Source: an uncultured Eubacteriales bacterium (GTDB lineage: Bacteria; Bacillota; Clostridia; Peptostreptococcales; Anaerovoracaceae). Taken from it: a stretch of 20,230 nt of DNA. The stretch is from assembly GCA_900542245.1 (NCBI GenBank), contig UQMQ01000027.1, positions 1 through 20,230 on the forward strand. The letters are read 5' to 3'. Both the position numbers and the translations under genes were made by a program. This document shows, piece after piece, positions 7,999-16,700 of the stretch; within the stretch, counting starts at the first letter, position 1; every line of letters starts with the position of its first letter. The notes beneath the pieces were generated by a model that worked only from the letters and a program-made list of their open reading frames with translations, ran no database searches and was not told the DNA's origin.

Positions 7999-9354
7999 AT
8001 GCCAAGAAAAAAAGTGATTACAGAGGAAGTTTCTGATAAAAAGGTGCTGACCGAGATTTCGGACGAGGGTCCGTTTCTCGCGGTTACGGACCCGGTGACT
8101 GCGGAGATCCGCACCGAGGACGTCTGCAGCGGTGCGCAGCACGCTACCGCGCAGCGTGCGGACGTTCTGCCCGCGGACGCAGAGGAAGCGGCAGACAGCG
8201 TGCGCCCTGCGAAGCGGGAATACTCTAAGGAGGAACGCCCGGAGGTCGAGGGTATCCTGGAAATTCAAGAGGAAAACAATTTCGGTTTCCTGCGGTTTTC
8301 TAATTTTTTGACCAGTGATAAGGATATCTATGTGTCGCCGACGCAGATCCGCAGATTCAACTTAAAGACCGGAGATAAGATCCGCGGTATTACGCGGCTG
8401 CCAAAGGAGGGGGAGCGTTTCGGTGCGCTGCTCTATGTTGTGACGGTCAACGGAGATGAGCCGGGTGCGGCGATTCGCAGACCGGATTTTGAGGACCTGA
8501 CGCCGGTATTCCCATACCAGCGGCTGCGCCTGGAGGACGGCACGAAGGATCTTTCGATGCGGCTCATCGATCTGGTCGCGCCGATCGGTAAGGGACAGAG
8601 AGGCCTGATCGTGGCACCGCCGAAGGCGGGCAAAACCGTCCTGCTCAAAAAAGTCGCCAATGCGATTGAGAAGAACTATCCGGAGGTGGAGCTGATCGTG
8701 CTGCTGGTCGATGAACGGCCGGAGGAGGTCACCGATATGAAACGTTCGCTGGTCGGCGGCGAGGTCATCTACTCGACCTTCGATGAGCTGCCTGCGCACC
8801 ACGTCAAGGTCGCCGAGATGGTGCTGGCGCGCGCGCAGCGTCTGGTTGAACATGGAAAAGATGTGGTAATATTATTAGATAGTATGACAAGACTCGCCAG
8901 AGCCTATAATATGGTCGTTCCCGCCTCCGGCAGAACCCTGTCGGGCGGTCTGGATCCGGGTGCGCTGCACCGCCCTAAAAAATTCTTCGGTGCGGCGCGT
9001 AAGATGGAGGAGGGCGGCTCGATCACGATTCTGGCGACGGCGCTCGTGGAGACGGGCAGCCGTATGGACGAGGTCATCTTTGAGGAATTCAAGGGTACGG
9101 GCAATATGGAGCTGCATTTGGACCGCAGACTCTCCGAAAAACGGATTTTCCCGGCAATCAGCCTCAACAAATCCGGCACGCGGCGTGAGGATCTGCTGAT
9201 GGATCAGGAGGAAATGGAAGCGATCTGGGCGATGCGCCGCGCGATGGCAAATCGTGATCCGCAGGACGTGACGAGCGAGATCATCGACAATCTGGCGCAC
9301 ACCAGAACAAACAAGGATTTTATACAGGTGATCAAAAAGGTATTGATGGACTAG
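7999..9354 (+). CDS. rho: transcription termination factor Rho
   Basis: Hexameric RNA-dependent ATPase that ends transcription. Residues 1-80 are a variable acidic, Ala-rich extension without the usual Rho_N helical domain. The cold-shock-like RNA-binding domain spans about 82-150 (GILEIQEENNFGFLRF). The ATPase core has Walker A APPKAGKT (206-213), the catalytic Glu region VDERPEEV (238-245), Walker B VVILLDS (289-295), the Q-loop GRTLSGGLDPGAL (311-323) and the R-loop SLNKSGTRRED (388-398). Total length is 451 residues. DUF1385 follows after 26 nt and prmC after that, most likely as one transcript. The start lacks a strong ribosome binding site, but no better start is available. Confidence 0.96.
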   Translation: MPRKKVITEEVSDKKVLTEISDEGPFLAVTDPVTAEIRTEDVCSGAQHATAQRADVLPADAEEAADSVRPAKREYSKEERPEVEGILEIQEENNFGFLRFSNFLTSDKDIYVSPTQIRRFNLKTGDKIRGITRLPKEGERFGALLYVVTVNGDEPGAAIRRPDFEDLTPVFPYQRLRLEDGTKDLSMRLIDLVAPIGKGQRGLIVAPPKAGKTVLLKKVANAIEKNYPEVELIVLLVDERPEEVTDMKRSLVGGEVIYSTFDELPAHHVKVAEMVLARAQRLVEHGKDVVILLDSMTRLARAYNMVVPASGRTLSGGLDPGALHRPKKFFGAARKMEEGGSITILATALVETGSRMDEVIFEEFKGTGNMELHLDRRLSEKRIFPAISLNKSGTRREDLLMDQEEMEAIWAMRRAMANRDPQDVTSEIIDNLAHTRTNKDFIQVIKKVLMD

Positions 9355-9380
9355 AATAGAGAACAAGCAGAGGATAACAG

Positions 9381-10523
9381 ATGGATTTAAAACGAATATT
9401 TTTGAAGGACGCGTGCCCGACCTCAATCGGCGGGCAGGCAATCATGGAAGGCATTATGATGCGCGGACCGAAGCGCACAGCGATCGCAATCCGGCTGCCA
9501 AACGGCAAAATTCACCTCAAAACACAGCCGACGCCGCAGGGAAACAAATGGGGTAAGATTCCGTTTGTCAGAGGTGTCATCAACTTTGTGGCGTCCTTAG
9601 TCTACGGCACGAAAGTGCTGATGTACTCCGCGGACGTGCTGGAAGCGAATTATCCGGAGGAATACCAAAAGGATAAATTCGACCTTTGGATCGAAAACAA
9701 GGTCGGCAAGGACAGAGCGTGGAACATTTTGATGGTGCTGTCGGTCGTTCTGGCGCTGGTGATGTCGATTGGTATTTTCATGCTGCTGCCGACGGCGATC
9801 GTCGGCTGGTGCGCAAAGCTGACAGAGAATATTATTCTGCTGAATCTGATTGAAGGCGTGGTGCGGATTCTGATTTTCGTGGTCTACATCGCCCTGATCT
9901 CAAAGATGCAGGACATTAAAACCGTATTCCAGTATCATGGGGCGGAGCACAAGACGATCCACTGCTTTGAGAACGGGCTGGAGCTGACGCCGGAGAACGC
10001 GCAGACCTTCTATACGCTGCACCCGCGCTGCGGGACCAGCTTCCTGATGTTCGTCATGGTGGTCGCGATCATCGTGCACGCGTTCATGGGCTGGCCGAAC
10101 GTCTGGCTACGTATGGCGACCAGACTGCTCGTCCTGCCGGTCATCGCAGGCATTTCCTACGAACTGCTCAAATGGGCAGGCAGGAGTAATAACATTATCG
10201 TTGAAATTCTCAGCCTGCCGGGACTGTATCTGCAGAAGCTGACGACGAAGGAGCCGACCCTCAAGCAGTTGGAGGTAGCGATCGCCTCGGTCAAGGCGGT
10301 GCTCAACGACGGAGATGACGTTCCGTACTTTGAGGGCGTCTGCGATCTGGACGGCAGACCGGTGGAAGGCGAGGTGCGGTATTACGACCCGTCCAAAGGC
10401 GATATCAAATATGAGGGCCCGGTCGGCAAGGCAGCAGAGGCGGCAGAATCGGCGGCGCAGGAGGCAGAGGTTTCCGCGGCAGCGCCCGCGGAGAACGAGG
10501 TCGCGAAGGAGGAAGAGGCGTGA
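9381..10523 (+). CDS. DUF1385 family membrane protein (YqhQ-like)
   Basis: Membrane protein of a widespread Firmicutes family whose biochemical role is not established. The family motifs are clear: TSIGGQAIMEGIMMRGP (14-30) near the N-terminus, YHGAEHKTIHCFE (185-197) with its conserved His residues, and HPRCGTSFLMFV (214-225). Hydrophobic helices lie at about 115-140, 152-174, 218-236 and 246-262. The last 50 or so residues are an Ala/Glu-rich tail that looks disordered and lineage-specific. The start has AGAGGA about 7 nt upstream. It lies between rho and prmC, and its stop overlaps the prmC start by 4 bp (GTGA), so translation is coupled. Confidence 0.92.
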   Translation: MDLKRIFLKDACPTSIGGQAIMEGIMMRGPKRTAIAIRLPNGKIHLKTQPTPQGNKWGKIPFVRGVINFVASLVYGTKVLMYSADVLEANYPEEYQKDKFDLWIENKVGKDRAWNILMVLSVVLALVMSIGIFMLLPTAIVGWCAKLTENIILLNLIEGVVRILIFVVYIALISKMQDIKTVFQYHGAEHKTIHCFENGLELTPENAQTFYTLHPRCGTSFLMFVMVVAIIVHAFMGWPNVWLRMATRLLVLPVIAGISYELLKWAGRSNNIIVEILSLPGLYLQKLTTKEPTLKQLEVAIASVKAVLNDGDDVPYFEGVCDLDGRPVEGEVRYYDPSKGDIKYEGPVGKAAEAAESAAQEAEVSAAAPAENEVAKEEEA

Positions 10524-11440
10524 GTCTGGCGTTAAAGGAAGTGATCCGCATCGGAGAACAGATGCTTGCCGACGCGGGGGTTGCCGACGCGGCAATCGAC
10601 GCGAAAGAGCTTTATTGCTATATGGAGGGGCTCGATCGCACCGGCCTGATGATGGCGTGGCAGCGCATCCTGCAGGATAACCAGTGTGAAGCGTATTTTA
10701 AGCTGGTGGAGGAACGCGCATCGCGTGTACCGCTGCAGCATATCACCGGAACGCAGGAGTTCATGGGGTTGCCGTTTGCCGTCAATGGAGATGTGCTGAT
10801 TCCGCGGCAGGATACGGAGACGATGGTCGAGGACGCGCTGGCGCTGCTTGGAACCGGTAAGCTGCGCGGCGCAGACTACGCGGATGAAAAGGTCTTTCAC
10901 GGAAGTGTCGAGGTCTTGGACCTCTGCTGCGGCAGCGGCGCAATCGGCGTTTCCATTGCGAAGCTGCATAAGGGCGCAAAGGTGACCTGCGCGGATGTGA
11001 GCGCGAAGGCCTTGGCGGTTGCCAAAAAAAATGCCGCGGCAAACGGCTGCAAGGGCGTGAAGTTTGTCGAGAGCGATCTGTTTGCAGCGTCTGATTTCCA
11101 TAGACGCTTCGGGAAGGGAAAGTATCAGCTGATCATCTCCAACCCGCCATACATCCGGCATGAGGTGATCAACACGCTGGAACCGGAGGTGCGCGTGCAC
11201 GAGCCGATGCTGGCACTGGACGGCGGCGCAGACGGGCTGGAGTTTTACCGCAGGATCATTGCGGAAGCACCGGACCATCTCAAAAAGAACGGTGTGCTGA
11301 TGATGGAGATCGGCTATGATCAAAAAGAGGCGGTCAAAGCGCTGCTGCACGAAAGCGGACGCTTTGAAAAGATCATCGGGCTGACTGACCTGACCGGCAA
11401 GGACCGCATCGTGACAGCGACGGTGATGACAGGGAAGTGA
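10520..11440 (+). CDS. prmC: release factor glutamine methyltransferase PrmC
   Basis: SAM-dependent enzyme that methylates the Gln of the GGQ motif in release factors RF1 and RF2, improving translation termination. The N-terminal helical substrate-binding domain ends near residue 75. The conserved IPRQDTE (94-100) follows, then the SAM-binding DLCCGSGAIG (134-143) and the catalytic NPPY (208-211). The DLCCGSG form differs slightly from the more common DLGTGSG but keeps the needed glycines. The start is a GTG with AAGGAGGAAGAGG upstream, inside the end of the previous gene. The 306-residue length is slightly above the usual 280-290. In many relatives prfA, encoding one of its substrates, lies next door; here the next gene runs in the opposite direction. 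Confidence 0.93.
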   Translation: MSLALKEVIRIGEQMLADAGVADAAIDAKELYCYMEGLDRTGLMMAWQRILQDNQCEAYFKLVEERASRVPLQHITGTQEFMGLPFAVNGDVLIPRQDTETMVEDALALLGTGKLRGADYADEKVFHGSVEVLDLCCGSGAIGVSIAKLHKGAKVTCADVSAKALAVAKKNAAANGCKGVKFVESDLFAASDFHRRFGKGKYQLIISNPPYIRHEVINTLEPEVRVHEPMLALDGGADGLEFYRRIIAEAPDHLKKNGVLMMEIGYDQKEAVKALLHESGRFEKIIGLTDLTGKDRIVTATVMTGK

Positions 11441-11463
11441 AAGAGAACTGCAGGGAGGAAATG

Positions 11464-11504
11464 CAGCCGCCGGAGCTGTTGGAATGTCATAGATGCGGCG
11501 GCTG
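11464..11504. terminator. hairpin between convergent genes
   Basis: CAGCCGCC (11464-11471) and GGCGGCTG (11497-11504) pair perfectly around a 25-nt loop. The structure sits between the prmC stop and the stop of the leftward flavoprotein gene, so it could terminate from both sides. Neither side has a clear T-run, and this limits confidence. Confidence 0.45.
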
Positions 11505-11506
11505 AT

Positions 11507-12604
11507 TTAGTGCTTGTCCGGAAACGATACAATCGAAGCAGCGAATTTCGCTGCTTTTTCTTTTATCCCGGGGATCTGCAGAGCTTCGCCGGGCGCGTTG
11601 GCGGTCTCCAGCAGCGCAAAGCACGGCGGCAGAAGCATATTTTTGTTCATGTTCATCGCGCCGATGATCTGCTGCGCGACCAGATCACCGCCGCTGTAGC
11701 CGGAGACGATGATCGCGTAGACGCGTTTCGCGCTGAAATCGTTGACACGAAAGACCGAGGTCAGCCGATTGATAAACGCCATGATGTTCGCACTCACAGA
11801 ATCGTTGTAGTTCGGACAGATCAGTACGACTACATCGCTTTTGATGATCGCGGGATAGACCTTTTCGGTCATGACGCCGCCGTAGAAGCAATCGCCCTGC
11901 TCGCCGAAATGCAGACAGTCCTCGTATTTGCAGCCGCGGCAGTCCCAGATCTGACCGTTACGGAGGGAGATCTCTGCGATGTCTGCTTTATCAGCCAGTG
12001 CAGCGGCAGTCAGCTGCCACAGGGACAGGCTGTTGGAGGTCTTGTGATTGCCCGCGTGGACAGCAAGAAGCTTCGGGCGAGTGATCTGCACCGGTGCGAA
12101 AGTGCGCAGCTTCTCAACGAGCAGACGGCAGCTTTTGAGGTAGGCGGCATATCTGTCTGTCTGCCAGAGCGAAGCTAATACAGTGAAGCTGTGCAAATCT
12201 GAGGTAGACTCCACCAGCGGCTTGCCGGGGAGGGCGCAGCCGCAGAGGCTGGCGGCAAAGGCAAAGCGGCGGCCGAGATCCTTGGTAAAAAAATCGTTTT
12301 CGCCGTCAATCAAAATGCCCGCGCGGGAACCCGCGAGCGGCTGTTCCTTTTCATGCAGATGCAGAAAGCGCAGCAGCGCGAGGGTATCCGCGTCCATGCC
12401 GGCGGTGTCCGTTTGGGCGGCAAAGAGCAGGACAGCGTCACGCAGCGAGCCGCTTCGTGCCGCGCGCGCGAAAGCCTCCGCGGAGGAGAGGACGGTGAGG
12501 CGCGCTTCTTCCTCTGCGGAGACTGTGTCCTGCACAAGGCGCAGTGCCTCCGCGAAGTGCGGGCGTGCAGCGGTCGTAAAGGTTTGAATCAGATAAAATT
12601 CCAT
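11507..12604 (-). CDS. flavodoxin-fold protein with cysteine cluster, apparently an internal duplication
   Basis: The C-terminal half (from about residue 175) looks like an NADPH-dependent FMN reductase / iron-sulfur flavoprotein relative. It has a phosphate-loop-like GNHKTSNS (185-192), then cysteines C222, C225, C230 and C239 (CX2CX4CX8C), then SDVVVLICPNYNDSVSANI (256-274). The N-terminal half (about 55-135) seems to be a degenerate second copy: DAVLLFAAQTD then AGSRAGILIDGENDF parallels DVVVLICPNYND then SAKRVYAIIVSGYSG. The first copy lacks the cysteines and the FMN loop. An AAGGTG sits 5 nt before the ATG. It is the last gene of the leftward block, after the dehydrogenase-like gene. A redox role is likely; substrate and partner are unknown. 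Confidence 0.75.
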   Translation of the reverse strand: MEFYLIQTFTTAARPHFAEALRLVQDTVSAEEEARLTVLSSAEAFARAARSGSLRDAVLLFAAQTDTAGMDADTLALLRFLHLHEKEQPLAGSRAGILIDGENDFFTKDLGRRFAFAASLCGCALPGKPLVESTSDLHSFTVLASLWQTDRYAAYLKSCRLLVEKLRTFAPVQITRPKLLAVHAGNHKTSNSLSLWQLTAAALADKADIAEISLRNGQIWDCRGCKYEDCLHFGEQGDCFYGGVMTEKVYPAIIKSDVVVLICPNYNDSVSANIMAFINRLTSVFRVNDFSAKRVYAIIVSGYSGGDLVAQQIIGAMNMNKNMLLPPCFALLETANAPGEALQIPGIKEKAAKFAASIVSFPDKH

Positions 12605-12623
12605 GGTTTCACCTTCTTTTTTT

Positions 12624-12696
12624 GTGTCTGCCGCGCGGAAACGGGCAGCAGATTGATTGCCGGAAACAGAAGCTTTGTGTGCGCGGCAGCAGACAC
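12624..12696 (-). promoter_or_regulatory. long hairpin just upstream of the flavoprotein ribosome binding site
   Basis: GTGTCTGCCGCGC (12624-12636) pairs with GCGCGGCAGCAGACAC (12681-12696), giving 13 pairs with a 3-nt bulge around a 44-nt loop. On the minus strand the stem is followed by an A-run and then the AGAAGGTGA ribosome binding site, not by a T-run. It is therefore not a standard terminator. It fills most of the 119-nt gap between the last two genes of the leftward block. Confidence 0.5.
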
Positions 12697-12723
12697 CTGG
12701 TTGCTGCGGGCAGCGGCTTCACA

Positions 12724-13740
12724 TTAGATCAGTGCGCACAGATTGTGGTAGGCGTGTTCGATCCGCGCGTACAGTGCAGGCGGCAGCAGGAGATCCTCGT
12801 ATTCGACCTGTTCCGCGGACAGGCGGTTGCGCAGACCGAGGAACGCGCCATCGGCACCTTTCCCAAAGTAGACCGAGCTGTAATGCCACGCACCCTGCAG
12901 CGTCAGCAGCAGGGAAATCGCGCCGGACGAAAAGGCAGGCGCCAGATACGGCTTGAAGCCCAGCTCGCGAATCGCCAGATTCGCTTTGACGGTCAAGTCA
13001 GTCAGTTCGCGCGAAAGTGTATCATCGTAATGCGCGATGCTGTTTGCGATGACCAGATCCGCACCATGGGGACCGAAGGCGCGTCCCTCGGTCAGGTAAT
13101 CCGCGAAGCGTGCGTCTTTTTTGGCGTAGTATTCCGCGCGCTTATTCATGACGCCCAGACCATAGCCGCGGATCTGCGCCGGGGCGAGACCCGATGACAG
13201 CAGGACTTCCTTGCAGAGCGGGTCGACCGGGTCGGAGACGACCGCAAAAAGACCCTGGTATTCGGCGGCTTTCGCAAGCTGCCCATAGTGAGCGGCAATT
13301 TTTCGATTCGCTTCAAACTGTAGCATGCGGACATCACCGCCGCTGCCGATGGGCGGCACAGCCTTGGTCGCGCAGAAGACGAACAGATCACAGTCAAAGA
13401 TTTCCTCCTCTGTGACCGGAACGACTTCCGGCAGCGGATGCGTGCTGAACGGCCAGCCGATCTGGTTCATTTCCGCTTCATAGCGTAAAATCGTGTTTGG
13501 GTCAAGATCATAAATCCCGATGCGGTCGATGATTGCGCCGCCGAGCAGGCGCAGACCCAAAAGCAGGGAGGCGCCGACATCGCCGAGCGCGGCGATATGA
13601 ACGCGCAGATGGTCTTGTTTGCGCGGCGCGGGCAGCGTCAGGGGATCGTGCCCTAGGCAAAGCTGTGAAAGCTGCCGCGGTGTCATTGTCTTTGATGGGG
13701 TCTGTGCAGAGGCACAAACGGCAGATTGGTCATGCATCAT
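12724..13740 (-). CDS. lactate/malate dehydrogenase superfamily protein, substrate unknown
   Basis: A Rossmann-fold protein of 338 residues. The N-terminal 45 residues are an extension not found in ordinary LDH. The NAD-binding motif GDVGASLLLGL (53-63) and an acidic residue after strand 2 (IGIYDLDP, D78) suggest NAD rather than NADP. Later landmarks match the LDH/MDH family: DVRMLQFEANRKI (136-148), VVSDPVDPL (167-175) and GPHGAD (223-228), whose H225 corresponds to the catalytic His. The Asp that normally pairs with that His is not evident in RGYGLGVMNKRAEY, though an Arg is kept, and the usual Asn of NPVD is Asp. It may therefore act on another substrate or only bind the cofactor. AAAGGACGG lies upstream of the ATG at 13740. 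The giant gene ends 37 nt before it. Confidence 0.75.
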   Translation of the reverse strand: MMHDQSAVCASAQTPSKTMTPRQLSQLCLGHDPLTLPAPRKQDHLRVHIAALGDVGASLLLGLRLLGGAIIDRIGIYDLDPNTILRYEAEMNQIGWPFSTHPLPEVVPVTEEEIFDCDLFVFCATKAVPPIGSGGDVRMLQFEANRKIAAHYGQLAKAAEYQGLFAVVSDPVDPLCKEVLLSSGLAPAQIRGYGLGVMNKRAEYYAKKDARFADYLTEGRAFGPHGADLVIANSIAHYDDTLSRELTDLTVKANLAIRELGFKPYLAPAFSSGAISLLLTLQGAWHYSSVYFGKGADGAFLGLRNRLSAEQVEYEDLLLPPALYARIEHAYHNLCALI

Positions 13741-13777
13741 TTGATATCCGTCCTTTTCCTTTCCTTGTTTACTTCAT

Positions 13778-16700
13778 TTACTTAAAAAGTTTTTTCATGC
13801 GTATCAGTTTTTCGATATCCATTGTGACGAAGTCCGAGGCAGCCATGTTTTCGTCCATGCTGGTGTGACGCAGCAGATCCGGGTTCTTCGGGCTGGTGAT
13901 CACTTCACCGAGCCGCTTGAGCGTCAGCTTCTGCTCGAAGGTCTTTTGGTATTCCTCTTCTAAGGTCTTGAGAATATCCCGCGCGTTGGTCAGGGCTGTC
14001 ATGGAAAAGTCGTAGTAATGCGCGTTGGAGATATTGCCTAAGAAGGACGGGATCGCAAACGGCAGCACGAGGTTTAGGGATGGGATCAGGTCGCAGACCG
14101 CGACCGGCATGCCCTTGGCTTTCATGCTGTCACCGCCGATGTACGGATACAGTGCGCTCTCATCGATCCAGCATTTCAGATTCGGCAGGAAGTAGGCACT
14201 ATCGACACTGCGCTCCTTGAGGGTCATCAGATCGCGCCCGCGGCCGGTCTGCACGCCGACGACGGTATCTGCGACAACAACGCCGTTTGCCTTGAGGATC
14301 GGGTCGATCTCTTTCATGCGGTAGCCCTTGTGCAGGAGGTCATCGACGAGGATGACCGGACGGTTGAAGGATCTGATCGTGCGGATCTGGTTCTCAAGGG
14401 TGGAATAGTAGCTGCGCTCTTCGATCGTAAAGCCGGAAATATCTTCGTAGAAGTATTTTTCGGTGTGCAGCGCTTTGGTCACAGTGTTCGGTACGGCGGT
14501 GCCCTCGAGGACTTTGCCGAACGGAACTGCCATGTATTTGCCATAGGATTTGACGGCATACGGCGCCGGTGCTACATGGTTCAGCCTGGCGATCAGATGG
14601 ATCATTTTGTGATACATGATCTCTGAGCTGTAGGAAAGCACCAGCTCGCTCGGATAAATCTCGGTGAGGATGCGCAGCAGGCGGTCGTGCGCCTGTTCGA
14701 GCGCCGCGAGAACGGCAGGGCGCTTGTTCAGCGGATGCTTGATGAGTGTATCGGTATTCTTGAATATGATGACCGGAGAACGCATGTCGACGGCGTAGAT
14801 CGGCCGTCCGCTGCCCGGGGAGATCTTGCGGAAGCCCTGTTTGGTAACTGTGCGCAGCAACACTTCATCAAGCCCTGCCTCGTGGCAAGGATGGTACACT
14901 ACATAGGTATAGTCGCGCGCCAACAGCTCCGAAAGCATCTCCACCAGTATGATCTGCTCGCGGTTGGTAATGGTGGAATGTGCGGCAAAAAACAGTCCGC
15001 CGATGACTGCGATCGATCCGGCTGCCATGCTGCGGATATAGGCGGCGATGTCCTGATCTCCAAAGGTTGTGAGCAGGTCGATGCTGTCCACGCGCTTGAC
15101 GGCAGCAATGGCAGTAATGCGCTTTTGCCCGGCAGTCTCGTGCATACAGAGCATGCTGACGTTTGGTTCAGCAAGGTAGGCGCGCACCGTCGCCGGATCG
15201 TAGCCCTGTGCGGTGAGGTCTGCCTGCAACCCCTCCAGGACGGCAGGGTCAGCCTGTGTGAAAGGCTCCAGCTGCATATCACGCGCCTGCAGAACATGCT
15301 TGTAGGCTGGCTCTCTCATGTACAGACTGTTTTCAAAGATATAGTTCTGCGCGACCGGATCGATCAGGTTGGAGATGTCCCGGCCGGAGTCGATGTTTTC
15401 GCGGATACGGGTGGAACTGATGTCCTCGAAGTATTCCTCCAGATGCAGATTGATGATCTTGCCGCTGATCGGATAATGCGTCTGCTCCGCGGAGGCATCC
15501 CGCCGCTCGTCGGAGCTGCGCTTGAAGATGATGTGGTTCATCGTGTGGATCGAGTTCTGCTGCGGCTCCATGCGGTAACAGGAGGCATTTTCGATGACAT
15601 CACTGCCCGCGACGAAGTAGAGCTCCTTGCCTGCGAAGAGCTTTTTGAGCTTGGTAAGGTCCGCAGGGTTGGCAATGTTGACCGGGAAATCGTCCGGGAA
15701 AATATAGATGCTTTCCTCGTCGGATACGGACATGCTCATGATCCTGCGGCGCTGCAGACGCGGCTGCGTCTTTTTGGACCAGCTGAACTCGTCGAGCGCC
15801 AGATAGACCTCACAGCCCATGTCGCGGATTTCGCGGGCGATGGCCTTGTGGCTGAGACTGAACGGGTCGAAGGTGCCAGGGAAAAAGGCGACCTTTTCGG
15901 CATCTTGGATGGCGAAGGCCCCGATCTCCAGCTCGTAGTCGCAGATAAAGCGGTACAGATGCTTCAGCACTGCCGCATTGTGGAAAAAATTCAGCTCATT
16001 TTCTCTCTGCGATTCATACAGGGTCAGAATGCGCTTGCCGCAGTGGCAGAACAGATCATATTTTTCAGCAAGGCTGAGTTTGGCAGAGCCGAAGAGGTTC
16101 ATGCCGATGCTCCAGAGCGCCTCCTGACTGATGGCATCATCGTAATTGGCAAAACCGCGCACGATCAGGCTCAGGATCTTGTATTTGCGTCTGTCGCGCG
16201 CTGCGGCGCTTTCCTGTGTGCCGAACAGGCTCTGATAGCGGTCGTAATGCTCTAGGACAACGCCCAGCGTGTGGAGAACAGCACCGACGACTTGACTGTT
16301 GGTAGAGCTGAAGAATTTCGCCAGATCCAAAAGCAGCTCGTCTAATTCGCGCGGCGGCAGATGCAGCATCAGAACGCCCAGATAGTCCGGGATATATTTG
16401 GAAAACTGATAGTCGCCGATTTCCAGACCTTTGCTGAGTTCGACGGCAATCTCGTTGCGCTGTTCGAGCGGCAGGCGGTCGATCATGGAGACCAGTGCGC
16501 GTCCGGCTGACTTGCGGACAACGACAGTTTCGCTGACTTTGACAAGATTGCCCAGATGCGTCGCGACATGCAGCGCCTGCCCGTCACCGCCGCTATGCGC
16601 CAGCGCACGCAGCATGAGCTGGATATTGGCGATTTTGACCGGCCACGGGGTGCTTGCCTTGAGGTTGTCCAGATACATTTCGGAAAGATCCTCTCGGGTC

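Noticed and set aside
14687..16255. 522-codon open frame on the plus strand opposite the giant gene
   Set aside because: It is the antisense shadow of a strong coding frame in GC-rich codons. Its product shows no recognisable motif and there is no ribosome binding site.
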